64,000 nucleotides of DNA from Cystobacter fuscus DSM 2262. Lineage in GTDB: Bacteria; Myxococcota; Myxococcia; Myxococcales; Myxococcaceae. The stretch spans positions 62,001 to 126,000 of the forward strand of contig NZ_ANAH02000027.1 of NCBI RefSeq assembly GCF_000335475.2. The letters are read 5' to 3'. Of the stretch, positions 1 to 9,002 are shown in pieces. The notes under the pieces were generated by a model. It was not told the DNA's origin, searched no databases, and saw only the letters and a list, made by a program, of their open reading frames with translations. The first letter of the stretch is position 1. Each line of letters begins with the position of its first letter. Made by a program: the position numbers and the translations under genes.

Positions 1-3000
1 CGCGCAGCTCCAGCGTGGAGTAGAGGTAGTGCTGGCCGAGCAGCCAGTCCGTGTCGCCGAAGGGCACGCCGCGCAGGGTGTCGAAGCTGGAGAGGTAGTA
101 GGAGCGGACGAAGCGTCCGCCGAAGCTCGTGCCCGCGCCGCCGCGCAGCATGAGGTGGGTGCTGCCCAGGGGGATGGGGAAGTAGCGCTCGGCGTCCAGG
201 CGCACGTTGCCGAAGAACTCGCCGTGGAAGGGCTGCACGCCGGCGGTGACTTCCGCCAGGAACGAGGTGCCCGAGGTGGCCACGCCCGTGTAGTGGTAGT
301 GCAGGGTGTTGTAGCCGAAGGCGCCGGACACCTCCGTCTGGAAGCGCATGCCGGGTTGGCTCTGCTTCCACTGGGTATAGAGGTCCCCCACGCCGTTGAG
401 CTCCTGCAGGTTGAGGATGAAGGCGGTGGAGGGATCGAGGAAGTACGAGGCGCCGCCGATGTTGAGGTTGGTCTCGAGGAAGGTGAAGGTGCTCAGCGGG
501 TAGCGCGCCAGGCCCGTGGCGCCGAAGAAGCGCTCGCCGGAGATGAGGTAGCTCAGGGGAATCTGTCCCTGGGAGGCCTGCACGAGCGAGCGATCCACGC
601 GGAAGCGCAGCGACTGGAAGAGGCCGCCGCCCCAGGTGGTGCGCCGTGACTGGTCGATGTAGAGCAGGATGCCATCGGTGAGATCGAAGGAGCCGTACAC
701 GGCCACCTGCAGGAGCAGGGCGTGGTTGCGCAGCCGGTCCATGGCCGAGGCGGCCACCTGGCCGTAGAAGCCGCCGCCGCCGCCGCCCGCGAAGCCGAGG
801 ATGGGCCCCAGGTCGATGTTCTTCCAGGCGAAGGGGTTGTAGTGCTCGGCGCCCTCGAGCGCGCGCTGGGGCAGGGGGCTGGGCGGGGTGGTGCGGTCCT
901 GCGAGCCCGCGGGCACGGGGATGCTCAGCAGTTGTTGGGCGCGCATCAGGGCGGGTTTGCGCTCTCCGGACAGGTGGAAGAGCGTCCACAGGTTGCCGTC
1001 CGGCGCGGGGCTGGGCTCGAAGAGGCCGGTGGCCACGTCGGTGCGGCGCACGATGGAGCCTCCGCCGGTGTACTCGTGGAGATCCGAGTGGCTCTGGTCA
1101 TACGCCACGAAGAACAGGCGGCCGTTGGGCAGCACGGTGGGGTCCGCGTGGTCGCGCGCCTCGGTGGTGAGCCGCTCCGGCACATCGCCGTTGCCGGGCT
1201 TCACCCGGAAGAGGTTGTAGTAGCCGTGCGGGGTGGCATCCGAGGTGTAGACGATGCCCGCCGCGCCCCAGGTGAGGCTGCGCTCGGCGTAGACGTCGTG
1301 GGTGAGCTGCTGGGGCTTCGCGTCGGCGCCCTGGTCGAGCGGCAGCACGTACACGTCGCGCGTGCCCTTCTCGTTCAGGCCGATGAAGGCCAGCTGCTTG
1401 CCATCCGGCGAGAAGGCCGGGGAGTGGGCGGCGATGAGGCCGTGGCGCTCGAGTGGCCAGGCCACGCGCTCGCCCAGGTCGAAGTCCACCTCGTAGGGGG
1501 CTTCCTTGTACAACCCGGTGGGGTTGTTGATGTAGGCGTTGCGGCTGGCCGGGGGCGCGCTGCCGTCGCGGTGGGTGGCGGCCTTGATGGAGTGCGTGTA
1601 GCGCTGGATGTAGAGGATGTCGCGCGCGAGCGCCTCGGCCACGAAGGCGATCCGGTCATCGGAGAGGGCGAAGTTGCGGCCGAAGACGGGGTGGAGGGAC
1701 TCGTAGCCCGGCACGCCATCGCCCTGCACCTTGCGGGTGTCCTCGGGCGCGCGGGGGTCCACGAGGATGAGCTGGCTCTCGCCCGTCTCCGGGATGATGC
1801 TGCGGTAGATGAGGACGCGCCCATCCGGCCGGCTGTTGAGCGCGGTGACGATGCCCTGGCGCTCGCGCAAGAGCTCCACCCCGGGCGTGTTCTGCTCGGA
1901 CTTGAGGTAGGCGCGGTAGGAGCGCTGCTTGAGCCAGTCCTCGAAGCGCGCGGCGATCGTCTGGGGCGCGTCCCCGGTGAGCAGCTCCAAGAGCCCGTCG
2001 AACTCGAGGTTGGGCACCTTGTCCGTGCCGGAGACGAGCTTGGGCGAGTTGTCGAGCACCTTCTGGATGAAGCCCTCGCCGTAGGTGTCCTCGAGGAACT
2101 GGCAGCGCGCCTGACCCACCTTGTAGATCCACAGGAAGCCGTAGGGCCCGGGGGACCAGAAGTCGAGGAAGGCGTAGCCGCGCGCCAGGTCCGGGTTGAC
2201 GAGCAGGTCGCGCACCATCATCTCGCCCTCGGGGTCCAGGCCGCCCTTGGCGTAGAACTCGGCGAGCCCCTCGATGAACCACAGGGGCATGCCGTTGAGC
2301 GGATCCCCCGCGACCTTCTCCCGGTCCGCCAGGAAGCGGACCTTCTGGATGGTGAACTGGTGGGCCATCTCGTGGGAGCTGATCTCCCCGAACTGCCGGT
2401 GGTCTCCCAGGTAGGGCAGGGTCAGCTCCAGGTTGCCCTGGGTGCTGGTGACCCCCAGCGTGCCCTCGGAGACGGGGGTGATGTTGGTCTGGAGGAACTC
2501 CTGGTAGGAGCTGTAGAGGATGTAGGGGAAGGTCTGGGTGGGGACGAACTTGAAGCGGCCGACGAGGTAGCGGTAGGCGTCCTCGAGCTGGGGCGCGGCG
2601 TACTGGGCCACCTCGCGTTCGTTCTCATAGAAGTAGAAGCGCACGCCGCCGCTCTTGTCCCCGAGCGACTGGGCATAGGAGCCGGCGTCCGCGGTGCCGC
2701 CATCCGCGCTCGGCAGGAAGATGGGCACGGAGAGCGGGCCCGGGTCGAGGCGGGTTCCCCCATCCTCGGTGGACGCGCCCGCGGTGCCGGGGTCCCCGGA
2801 GCGGCTGGAGTCGGCCTGTCCGGGAGGGGTCGTCTCCTGGGCGGAGTTGCCCGCCGGGTTGTCGCCGGTATGGGTCCGGGGGACAGTGGGCGCGGTGGGC
2901 AGGGGTCCGCCCGGGGCGCCGGGGGCCTGCTGGTGGGCCCGGTGGGCCGCGGGGGGCGCCACCCCCTCGGCGTTGGGTCCGACGAGGATGTCCAGGTGCT

Positions 3001-3127
3001 TCCAATCGAACTCGTAGGTGTGGACGGGCGAGCGGTATGCCCGGCGCGGGATGACGTAGACCTGGGCGAGCGCCGCCTCGGGGAGGAGCACGCAGAGCAG
3101 GGCGGCGATGAGGGTGCGTCGATTCAA
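1..3127 (-). CDS. secreted metalloprotease / TolB-like propeller / beta-barrel protein (C-terminus beyond window)
   Basis: The gene reads leftward and runs off the window at base 1, so only the first 1042 residues are visible. It starts at a TTG preceded by GGGAGG at 8 bases and begins with a signal peptide ending near LAQ (residue 20). A Pro/Gly/Thr-rich linker follows. A peptidase-MA-like zinc site is visible: HEMAH at residues 252-256 and a third-ligand candidate Glu in GLAEF at about 290. Residues about 370-700 contain TolB/PD40-type motifs (for example SPDGKQLAF), and the rest resembles an Omp85/surface-antigen barrel. Established: such chimeras are common in myxobacteria and are often annotated as TolB-like. 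Inference: an outer-membrane-anchored protease facing the periplasm. The true end is unknown. Confidence 0.85.
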   Translation of the reverse strand, partial: MNRRTLIAALLCVLLPEAALAQVYVIPRRAYRSPVHTYEFDWKHLDILVGPNAEGVAPPAAHRAHQQAPGAPGGPLPTAPTVPRTHTGDNPAGNSAQETTPPGQADSSRSGDPGTAGASTEDGGTRLDPGPLSVPIFLPSADGGTADAGSYAQSLGDKSGGVRFYFYENEREVAQYAAPQLEDAYRYLVGRFKFVPTQTFPYILYSSYQEFLQTNITPVSEGTLGVTSTQGNLELTLPYLGDHRQFGEISSHEMAHQFTIQKVRFLADREKVAGDPLNGMPLWFIEGLAEFYAKGGLDPEGEMMVRDLLVNPDLARGYAFLDFWSPGPYGFLWIYKVGQARCQFLEDTYGEGFIQKVLDNSPKLVSGTDKVPNLEFDGLLELLTGDAPQTIAARFEDWLKQRSYRAYLKSEQNTPGVELLRERQGIVTALNSRPDGRVLIYRSIIPETGESQLILVDPRAPEDTRKVQGDGVPGYESLHPVFGRNFALSDDRIAFVAEALARDILYIQRYTHSIKAATHRDGSAPPASRNAYINNPTGLYKEAPYEVDFDLGERVAWPLERHGLIAAHSPAFSPDGKQLAFIGLNEKGTRDVYVLPLDQGADAKPQQLTHDVYAERSLTWGAAGIVYTSDATPHGYYNLFRVKPGNGDVPERLTTEARDHADPTVLPNGRLFFVAYDQSHSDLHEYTGGGSIVRRTDVATGLFEPSPAPDGNLWTLFHLSGERKPALMRAQQLLSIPVPAGSQDRTTPPSPLPQRALEGAEHYNPFAWKNIDLGPILGFAGGGGGGFYGQVAASAMDRLRNHALLLQVAVYGSFDLTDGILLYIDQSRRTTWGGGLFQSLRFRVDRSLVQASQGQIPLSYLISGERFFGATGLARYPLSTFTFLETNLNIGGASYFLDPSTAFILNLQELNGVGDLYTQWKQSQPGMRFQTEVSGAFGYNTLHYHYTGVATSGTSFLAEVTAGVQPFHGEFFGNVRLDAERYFPIPLGSTHLMLRGGAGTSFGGRFVRSYYLSSFDTLRGVPFGDTDWLLGQHYLYSTLELR

Positions 3128-3295
3128 GAGGGCGACCTCCCGGGTGGGGAGAGACGGGGACGGAGGCAAGGTAGCAAGCTATCCCATGGAGACGAGTGGC
3201 CAACCGAGCGCTTCCGCGCGACTGCTCAGCGTCTTACGTCCCAGGCGGGGGCAGGGGGCTTTTGTCCGGAGCGTGCGCCCGGTATGGAGAAGTTC

Positions 3296-4738
3296 ATGAA
3301 TCGTTTACTGGTGGCCATGGCGGGGGCCCTGTTCCCCGTGTGGATGGGCTGCGCCAATACGGAGCCGGAGACCTTGGGGTGCGCGTCCGAGGATTTCGAC
3401 CGCTCGGCGTGCGATCTCCCGGCGGTGAGCGCCGTCAAGGCCGAGGGCATCTGGCAGGCGAACGTGACGCTGGACGGGCTGGATACGCCCGGGGCGCTGC
3501 GTCTGCTGCCCGAGGGCCCGTTGCTCTTCAACAGCCCGCTCAAGGAGCGCCCCGCGGAGGGCGGCCCGTTCTTCCTGTCGAGCGAGTACACGGATTCCTC
3601 CGTGCCGCTGCGGCTGGCGTTCTCCGCCTGTCAGGCGCCGGAGGCCACGCGCGTGACGGGCGAGTTCCGCCGGTGCGCGTACGGCTCGGCGGACCTCAAG
3701 GGCACCTTCGAGGCGGTGCGGGTGCGGCGGGTGGCGGGTGAGGAGGAGTCCTCGGGGGTGGAGCTGGTGGCGGAGGTGCCCCTGCCGCGGGGCGCGGTGG
3801 CGTCGGATCTCTTCGTGTCGGGGGGATACGCCTACGTGACGGCGCATGCGGACGGCCTCTTCGTCTTCGATGTGAAGAACCCGTCGGCGCCCCAGAAGGT
3901 CGCGGAGGTGATGCCCACGAAGGACGTCTGGCGGCGGGCGTGGGTGAAGGGCCAGACGCTCTACATCGCGAGCGCCGCCCAGGGTCTGCTCGTCTACGAC
4001 GTCAGCAACCCGGCGCTGCCCAAGCGCCTGTCGGCGCTGCCGGAGACCGCAGTCGAGGCCTGGGGGCTGTACGAGGACCAGGAGCGGCTCTACGTGATGT
4101 CTCCCTCCCCCCGGGCCGAGGTCCTCATCTTCGACCTCCACCAGGATCCGACCAAGCCCCTGCTGATGAAGCGCTACTTCGTGGAGGAAAGCCGGCTCGA
4201 CCGGGGCGAGCTTCCGGTCGAGGGCGTGGTGACGGGCAACCGGCTCTACATGGGTCACTGGCGGTACGGGTTCGCGGTGGCGGATGTTTCCAACCCGAAC
4301 GCCCCGGTCACCCTGGGGCGCTTCCAGTACGACAAGGCCACCAGCCGTCCGGTGGCGGCCGGTCTCATCGAGGGGCAGACCATTGCCTTCGAGGCCAGTG
4401 AGGGCTGGGACTCCCGGGTGCGGGCGCTGAACGTCACGGATCCCCAGCACATCACCCAGGTGGGACAATTCCAGACGCGACCCCAGTCCACTGTGAGTGC
4501 GATGACCCTGGTGGGGACGCGGCTGTACGTGGCCTATGCTCAGGACGGGTTGCGCATCCTGGATGTGTCCAACCCCAGTACGCCGAGGCAGCAAGCCTAC
4601 TACAATACGTGGCGGGAGTCGGATCCAGGCCGGGGACGGGCGTTCGTCGATGGGTTGAGTGCGGTGAAGGTACCGGGAGACGGTTACCTCTACGCCGCGG
4701 AAACGTCACGTGGGTTGCTCGTCCTGCGGGAGCAGTGA
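3296..4738 (+). CDS. LVIVD-repeat lipoprotein
   Basis: The protein has 480 residues. The ATG at 3296 has GGAG six bases upstream, better than the in-frame ATG at 3284. The N-terminus is a lipoprotein signal ending in WMGC, so the mature protein should be lipid-anchored. The second half carries repeats of the LVIVD type, recognisable as G-x-LYVA, G-L-x-I/V-x-DVSNP and similar (residues about 170-470), which form a beta-propeller. Such proteins are common cell-surface proteins of unknown function in myxobacteria. It is divergently transcribed from the protease at its left and lies directly ahead of the EAL gene with no gap, so the two may be co-transcribed. Confidence 0.85.
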   Translation: MNRLLVAMAGALFPVWMGCANTEPETLGCASEDFDRSACDLPAVSAVKAEGIWQANVTLDGLDTPGALRLLPEGPLLFNSPLKERPAEGGPFFLSSEYTDSSVPLRLAFSACQAPEATRVTGEFRRCAYGSADLKGTFEAVRVRRVAGEEESSGVELVAEVPLPRGAVASDLFVSGGYAYVTAHADGLFVFDVKNPSAPQKVAEVMPTKDVWRRAWVKGQTLYIASAAQGLLVYDVSNPALPKRLSALPETAVEAWGLYEDQERLYVMSPSPRAEVLIFDLHQDPTKPLLMKRYFVEESRLDRGELPVEGVVTGNRLYMGHWRYGFAVADVSNPNAPVTLGRFQYDKATSRPVAAGLIEGQTIAFEASEGWDSRVRALNVTDPQHITQVGQFQTRPQSTVSAMTLVGTRLYVAYAQDGLRILDVSNPSTPRQQAYYNTWRESDPGRGRAFVDGLSAVKVPGDGYLYAAETSRGLLVLREQ

Positions 4739-5848
4739 GTGAGGCACATGAGCCAGACCGTATTGAAGTCGTGTGAGCGGTGCCAGTCTCTTCCTCAGAA
4801 GCACGAGCTGGAGGGACGGGGCCGTCTCTTCCTCTGGCTCCCGCTGGGCCACAGCTACGGCAAACTGGTGCGCGTGCTGGGCGAGTCCGGCCGGGATTTC
4901 CAACCGCTGCCGCAGGAGCAGTGCGTGACGGTGCGGTTGGAGGGCTCGCAGCTGGGGACGTTCGCGGCGGACGTGCTGGGCGCGTTGACGGACGAGGAGT
5001 CGCGCGCCACGCGCGTGCTCTTCGTGCAGGGCGACGCCGAGCCGGGCCTGCGGGACTTTCCGCGGGTGGGCTCGCTGCCGCAACTGGTCACCATGGCGCG
5101 CTCGGGGTGGCTGGTGGACATGCTGGCCGAGAAGCGCATCACCAGCCACTACCAGCCCATCGTGGACGCCAAGGACACGCGGCGGGTGTACGCCTACGAG
5201 GCGCTGATGCGCGGCTTCGAGCCGGACGGGGCGCTGGTGTTCCCGGGCAAGATGCTGACGCTGGCGCGCGACGCGGACCTGCTCTTCCAGTTGGACCTGG
5301 CGGCGCGCCTGTCGGCGGTGCGCGAGGCGTCGCGGCTGGGGCTCAAGGCGCCGCTGTTCATCAACTTCACGCCCACGGCCATCTACGATCCGGAGTTCTG
5401 CCTGCGCTCGACGGTGGCCGCCATCAACGATCTGGGCATCTCGCCGAGCGACGTGGTGTTCGAGATCATCGAGTCGGACCACACGCCCAACGCCAACCAC
5501 CTCAAGTCGCTCATCGCCTATTACCGGCGCACGGGCTTCCGGGTGGCGCTGGATGACCTGGGGGCGGGCTACTCGTCGCTCAACCTCATCCACCAGCTGC
5601 GTCCGGACATCATGAAGCTGGACATGGAGCTCATCCGGGGCATCCACCAGGATCCCTACAAGGCCTCCATCACGCGCAAGCTGCTGGAACTCGCGCAGCA
5701 GCTCGGCATCCTCACGGTGGCCGAGGGCATCGAGACGCCCGAGGAGCTGCGCTGGGTGCGCGCGCACGGGGTGGACTTCGTGCAGGGCTACCTCATCGCC
5801 AAGCCGGCCAGCCCGCCCGTGTCCATCACCCCCCACTTCGTGGACTGA
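4739..5848 (+). CDS. EAL-domain cyclic-di-GMP phosphodiesterase
   Basis: The protein has 369 residues if it starts at GTG 4739, which immediately follows the upstream stop and has GGGAG in range; an ATG at 4748 is the alternative. The N-terminus holds a CxxC pair (CERC), and a roughly 100-residue module precedes the EAL domain at about 130-360. The catalytic signature is complete: EALMRG, NFTP, E in FEIIES, LDDLGAGYSS, the K of IMKLD, E of AEGIET, and QGY. Hydrolysis of c-di-GMP to pGpG is therefore expected. No GGDEF domain or membrane segment is seen, so it should be cytoplasmic. Its neighbours do not identify the process it serves. Confidence 0.93.
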   Translation: MRHMSQTVLKSCERCQSLPQKHELEGRGRLFLWLPLGHSYGKLVRVLGESGRDFQPLPQEQCVTVRLEGSQLGTFAADVLGALTDEESRATRVLFVQGDAEPGLRDFPRVGSLPQLVTMARSGWLVDMLAEKRITSHYQPIVDAKDTRRVYAYEALMRGFEPDGALVFPGKMLTLARDADLLFQLDLAARLSAVREASRLGLKAPLFINFTPTAIYDPEFCLRSTVAAINDLGISPSDVVFEIIESDHTPNANHLKSLIAYYRRTGFRVALDDLGAGYSSLNLIHQLRPDIMKLDMELIRGIHQDPYKASITRKLLELAQQLGILTVAEGIETPEELRWVRAHGVDFVQGYLIAKPASPPVSITPHFVD

Positions 5849-5849
5849 C

Positions 5850-6431
5850 TCAGGGCTCGAGCGCGGGCAGCCGCGTCTGGTCCAGGTTCATCCTCCAGGC
5901 CGAGCGCAGCTCGTCGCCGGCGAAGAAGAGCTGGAGTCGCGCCGCGTCGGGATTGCGCTGCGCGACGGAGTCCTCGAGCGTGCCGAGCCGCTGGAGCACG
6001 TTCTGGATGAGCCGGGCGCTCTCGCCCCGGCCGATGTCCGCGGTGCTGGCGAGCGCGTCGGACAGCTCTCGCTGGGCGGAGACAACGGCCGGACCGATGG
6101 GCTCCTCCCCCGTCTCGAGGAGTCGATCCATGGCGGCGAGCCACTCCTGAGCCCGTGCCAGGCTCCGCAGGCTCTCCTGCCGCAGGAGCTCGGCCTGCTG
6201 ACGCGCCGCCTGTTCATCGGTGCGCTCCTGCTCGAGCGTCTCCAGGCGGGCCTGGGTCTGCTGGGTGCGCTCCTCGTCCTGGACCTGGAGCAGCTCCAGT
6301 CGCGCGCGCAGCTCGTCCAGCTGGGCGGCCTGCACGGCGCTCGTGGCTTCCGCTTCGGTGGGTTCAGTCGAGGGCGCGGGCGCCGTCTGGCCGAGCAGCC
6401 AGGAGAGGGAGAGTGCGAGCAATCCGTTCAT
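5850..6431 (-). CDS. small exported coiled-coil protein, unknown function
   Basis: The protein has 193 residues from the ATG at 6431; an ATG at 6449 in the same frame would add six residues but has its only AGGA touching the start codon. A short hydrophobic N-terminus (LLALSLSWLLGQ) looks like a signal peptide. Residues about 35-110 are Glu/Gln/Arg/Leu-rich with heptad spacing, predicting a coiled coil. The gene ends two bases from the convergent EAL gene. I do not recognise the family. The best guess is a periplasmic structural or hypothetical protein. Confidence 0.7.
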   Translation of the reverse strand: MNGLLALSLSWLLGQTAPAPSTEPTEAEATSAVQAAQLDELRARLELLQVQDEERTQQTQARLETLEQERTDEQAARQQAELLRQESLRSLARAQEWLAAMDRLLETGEEPIGPAVVSAQRELSDALASTADIGRGESARLIQNVLQRLGTLEDSVAQRNPDAARLQLFFAGDELRSAWRMNLDQTRLPALEP

Positions 6432-6578
6432 GGCGTTGAACCTGTCCATTCCTGAACGAGTGGGGACGAAAGGGGCGGGGAGCCCCCGCGCCGTGGCCTC
6501 CCGGGCGGGCGGCCAGGCGGCAGTGCGAGACGCTCGCGGCGTCCGTGGGCACCGCGAGCGTCGTTCTCGGGCGCTCCA

Positions 6579-7190
6579 CTAGTAGGTCTTGTCACCCGAG
6601 TGATCGGCACCGCCGGTGCTGTCGAGGCTCGGGTTCATGCCCTGGTGGAGGTCCTGGTTGTCGGTCTGGTGATGGCCCGAGCTGTCCAGGCCCTGGTTGA
6701 TGCCGGGGTCGACCTCCATGCCACTGCCGCCCATGCCGCTGTCGAGCGAGATGCTCTTGGCGATGTTGCTGTCCTTCTCCACGGTGAAGCTGGTGCGCAC
6801 CTGCTGGCCTTCCTTGAGGTCCTTGATGCGCTTGACGGAGGCGTCCTGGAACTGGGTCTGCTTGTTGACCTTCACGGCGATGACGCCGTTCTCGGTGCGC
6901 AGCTTCAGCTCATCCCCGCTGCTCTTGATCACCGTGCCGGAGACCTGCTTCTCGCCGAGCATCTGGTTGGCGGAGGTGCCTGCCTGCTGCTGTCCCGGCT
7001 GTTGTCCCTGCTGCTGTTGTTCGTGTTGCAGGTCCTGCTGGGCGCCCGCGCCACCGTAGGCGTCCTGTCCCATCGGCTGGCTGCTCTGGGTCTGCGTCTG
7101 CTGCTTGTGCTGCTTGTCTCCTCCGGCGAGGGCGGCCCCCGAGCCGAGCAGCGCCACGGTCGCGAACAGACCCACGATCTTCTTCGTCAT
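6579..7190 (-). CDS. exported Gln-rich protein, unknown function
   Basis: The protein has 203 residues. The start at 7190 is preceded by AGGAGG at six bases, and the N-terminus (MTKKIVGLFATVALLGSG) is a signal peptide. A Gln/His/Gly-rich low-complexity stretch covers about residues 25-85. A compact region at 85-150 then has alternating beta-like strands (V-x-G-T-V-I-K, D-E-L-K-L, G-V-I-A-V-K-V), a pattern seen in small DUF5666-like or OB-like periplasmic proteins. A Gly/Ser/Asp/His-rich tail closes it. The function is not recognised. Real coding is supported by the strong ribosome site and signal peptide. Confidence 0.78.
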   Translation of the reverse strand: MTKKIVGLFATVALLGSGAALAGGDKQHKQQTQTQSSQPMGQDAYGGAGAQQDLQHEQQQQGQQPGQQQAGTSANQMLGEKQVSGTVIKSSGDELKLRTENGVIAVKVNKQTQFQDASVKRIKDLKEGQQVRTSFTVEKDSNIAKSISLDSGMGGSGMEVDPGINQGLDSSGHHQTDNQDLHQGMNPSLDSTGGADHSGDKTY

Positions 7191-7453
7191 GACATCCCTC
7201 CTGGTTGATGGCGGTGGCCGTGCCCCCCATGGACGTGCCCGCCGCCACGAAAAGCTAGGTGCGCCTGGTGCCAAGGACACGGTGCCCCGGGGCAGGGGTA
7301 GCGGCCCCGCCCGAGCGCTCGGCGGGCGTCCCAACGCGCAGCGCCATGTCGCTCGGAGGGCAGGCGGCTTGAAGTGGAGGGGACTTTTCCCCTACCGTCG
7401 GGGCTTCGATCGCGCCGGCCTGGAGCTGGCCCCGACAGGAGTCCTCGTCCCGC

Positions 7454-7732
7454 ATGCCTCCGCCTCCCAAGCAGTCGCCCGCGCCCGTCGCCGAGCCCCT
7501 GCCCACGCCGTCCTTTCCGGCCATCGAGGCCTTCATCGAGACCGCCTCCGCCGAGGAGGTGCGCTCGCTCTTCTCTCCGCTGAAGAACGAGCTGGCCAAC
7601 CTCAAGGGCCCCAAGGCCGAGCACGCCAAGAAGGTCCAGGCCGCCATCTCCCGCACCGAGGAACTGCTGGCCGTGCTGCTGGACACCCGCGAGCAACTGG
7701 TCGCGGAGTCACGCGCCAAGGGCCGGAAGTAA
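7454..7732 (+). CDS. small hypothetical protein upstream of the T3SS locus
   Basis: This gene encodes 92 residues: a Pro-rich N-terminus followed by a charged helical region (about 25-90) with Glu/Lys/Ala composition. AGGAG lies about eleven bases ahead of the ATG. No domain is recognised. It ends about 40 bases before the sigma-28-like promoter of the next gene, so it is probably transcribed separately. It could belong to the T3SS locus or be an unrelated neighbour. Confidence 0.6.
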   Translation: MPPPPKQSPAPVAEPLPTPSFPAIEAFIETASAEEVRSLFSPLKNELANLKGPKAEHAKKVQAAISRTEELLAVLLDTREQLVAESRAKGRK

Positions 7733-7774
7733 CTCGGTTTTCTCAGGAAATGACACGTGGGGAGCTCCTCCCAC

Positions 7775-7803
7775 GCAACTGTACGGGCGGATCGGCGATA
7801 ATC
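7775..7803 (+). promoter_or_regulatory. sigma-28-like promoter 1
   Basis: The sequence has GCAACT at 7775-7780 and GGCGATAATC at 7794-7803, with exactly 15 bases between AACT and CGATAATC. The FliA consensus is TAAA(GTTT)-N11-GCCGATAA, so the -10 octamer differs at one base. The same element with the same spacing stands before three other genes at 23.86-24.88 kb. It lies 77 bases ahead of the next start codon. Assignment to the FliA-like sigma encoded at 9.4 kb is inference. Confidence 0.72.
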
Positions 7804-7880
7804 AGGGAAAGGGAGCGCCGGACCCGGTGTTCGAGCCTGGCTCCCAAGTCCTTGGTCGTTCCACCGCCTGGAGAGGAACC

Positions 7881-8462
7881 ATGAAGATCGACAGCAACCT
7901 GAACATGCCGCGGATGTCCACCAACCTGACCACGGCGCGCGTGACGCCGGACACGAGCTTCGCCGCTCGCGTGCAGTCGGGTGTGGGTACGGCCGCCAAC
8001 GCGGTGGCGGGCGGCGTGGGCGTGGTGGCCAACATGGTGCCCGGTGGCTCCGTGGTGTCCGCCGCGGTGTCCTCGCTCACCACCTTCGGCAACAGCAGCG
8101 GCTCGGGCTCGGCGCCCTACTACGGCGCGGCGCTCGGCTCGGGGGCCACCTCCCTGAACACCACGGTGGGCGCCGGCGGCGGCGTGCCCGGGGGCGTGGC
8201 GGCCGGCGGTGGCCTGGGTGGGATTGGCAACCCGGTGGCCAACATCAGCATCGGCGCGGGCAACCAGGTGACCGTGCCCACCGGCGGCAGTGGCGTGGGC
8301 ACCGAGTTCAACAGCGAGATGTCCAGCATGTTCACCGAGCAGAAGAAGCTCCTGGGCATGCAGGTGGCCATGCAGCGTGAGAATCAGGTGTTCAGCACCA
8401 TTTCCAACGTGCTCAAGACGCGGCACGATTCGGCCAAGAACTCCATCGGCAACATCAAGTAG
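7881..8462 (+). CDS. candidate T3SS late/exported protein, Gly/Val-rich
   Basis: The protein has 193 residues. The ATG at 7881 has GAGAGGA in range. The N-terminus is polar and lacks a Sec signal. Residues about 35-150 are rich in Gly/Ala/Val/Ser, and the last 45 form an amphipathic helical tail ending KNSIGNIK. It lies directly behind a sigma-28-like promoter and ahead of a TPR chaperone-like gene, the usual layout for a secreted T3SS substrate with its chaperone. The tail loosely recalls helical C-termini of T3SS filament or needle-type subunits, but no family is firmly recognised. Its role as an exported component is inferred from context. Confidence 0.72.
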   Translation: MKIDSNLNMPRMSTNLTTARVTPDTSFAARVQSGVGTAANAVAGGVGVVANMVPGGSVVSAAVSSLTTFGNSSGSGSAPYYGAALGSGATSLNTTVGAGGGVPGGVAAGGGLGGIGNPVANISIGAGNQVTVPTGGSGVGTEFNSEMSSMFTEQKKLLGMQVAMQRENQVFSTISNVLKTRHDSAKNSIGNIK

Positions 8463-8539
8463 TTCGCGGCCCCGCTCGGCCGCGGGGTTCCAGTGCCCGG
8501 GAGATCTCCTTCCGGGCCAGGAAAGGACGCACACGTCAC

Positions 8540-8977
8540 ATGGCGGAGACTTCGGAGATCTCGGGCAGCCTCATTCCGCTCGCCAGGCGCGAGGCGATGA
8601 TCCTCCTCGAGGCGGGCTATCTCTGGCTCGACATGGGCCAGTTCGACAAGGCGCGCGAGGTCTTCGCCGGCGCGGTGGTGTTGATGCCCCGCAGCGAGGT
8701 GCCCCAGCTCGCCATGGGCTCGCTGGAGTTCGCCCAGGGACGGCATGACAAGGCCCTCCAGGCCTACCGTGCCGCCCAGCGGCTCGCGCCCCAGTCGGCG
8801 CTGCCGCGCGCCCATGTGGGCGAGGCCCTGTTGTTCATGGGCAAGGTGCCGGAGGCCCTCAAGGAGTTGAAGGCCGCCATGGAGTTGGAACCCGAGGGAG
8901 ACGGGGCGCGTCTGGCCCAGAGCCTCCTCGAAGCCAAGGAAGCGGGGGCACTGCCGCCGCCCTCGGCCAGGCGCTAG
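8540..8977 (+). CDS. TPR protein, T3SS chaperone-like
   Basis: The protein has 145 residues and contains three to four TPR units between about 20 and 130, visible as A-x-x-x-G-x-x-x-x-A and L-x-P-x-S patterns. The size matches SycD/LcrH-type or YscG-type T3SS chaperones. It sits between a candidate exported protein and the sigma-factor gene, which supports a chaperone for the upstream gene product. No strong ribosome site is visible before the ATG. The substrate assignment is inference. Confidence 0.78.
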   Translation: MAETSEISGSLIPLARREAMILLEAGYLWLDMGQFDKAREVFAGAVVLMPRSEVPQLAMGSLEFAQGRHDKALQAYRAAQRLAPQSALPRAHVGEALLFMGKVPEALKELKAAMELEPEGDGARLAQSLLEAKEAGALPPPSARR

Positions 8978-9002
8978 TCTGCGCGGATAGGAGGAAATGC
9001 CC

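Noticed and set aside
722-3283. Long plus-strand open frame extending the LVIVD protein upstream by about 850 codons
   Set aside because: It is antisense to the protease gene and has Val/Gly/Arg/Ala shadow composition. The true start at 3296 has a ribosome site and a lipoprotein signal.
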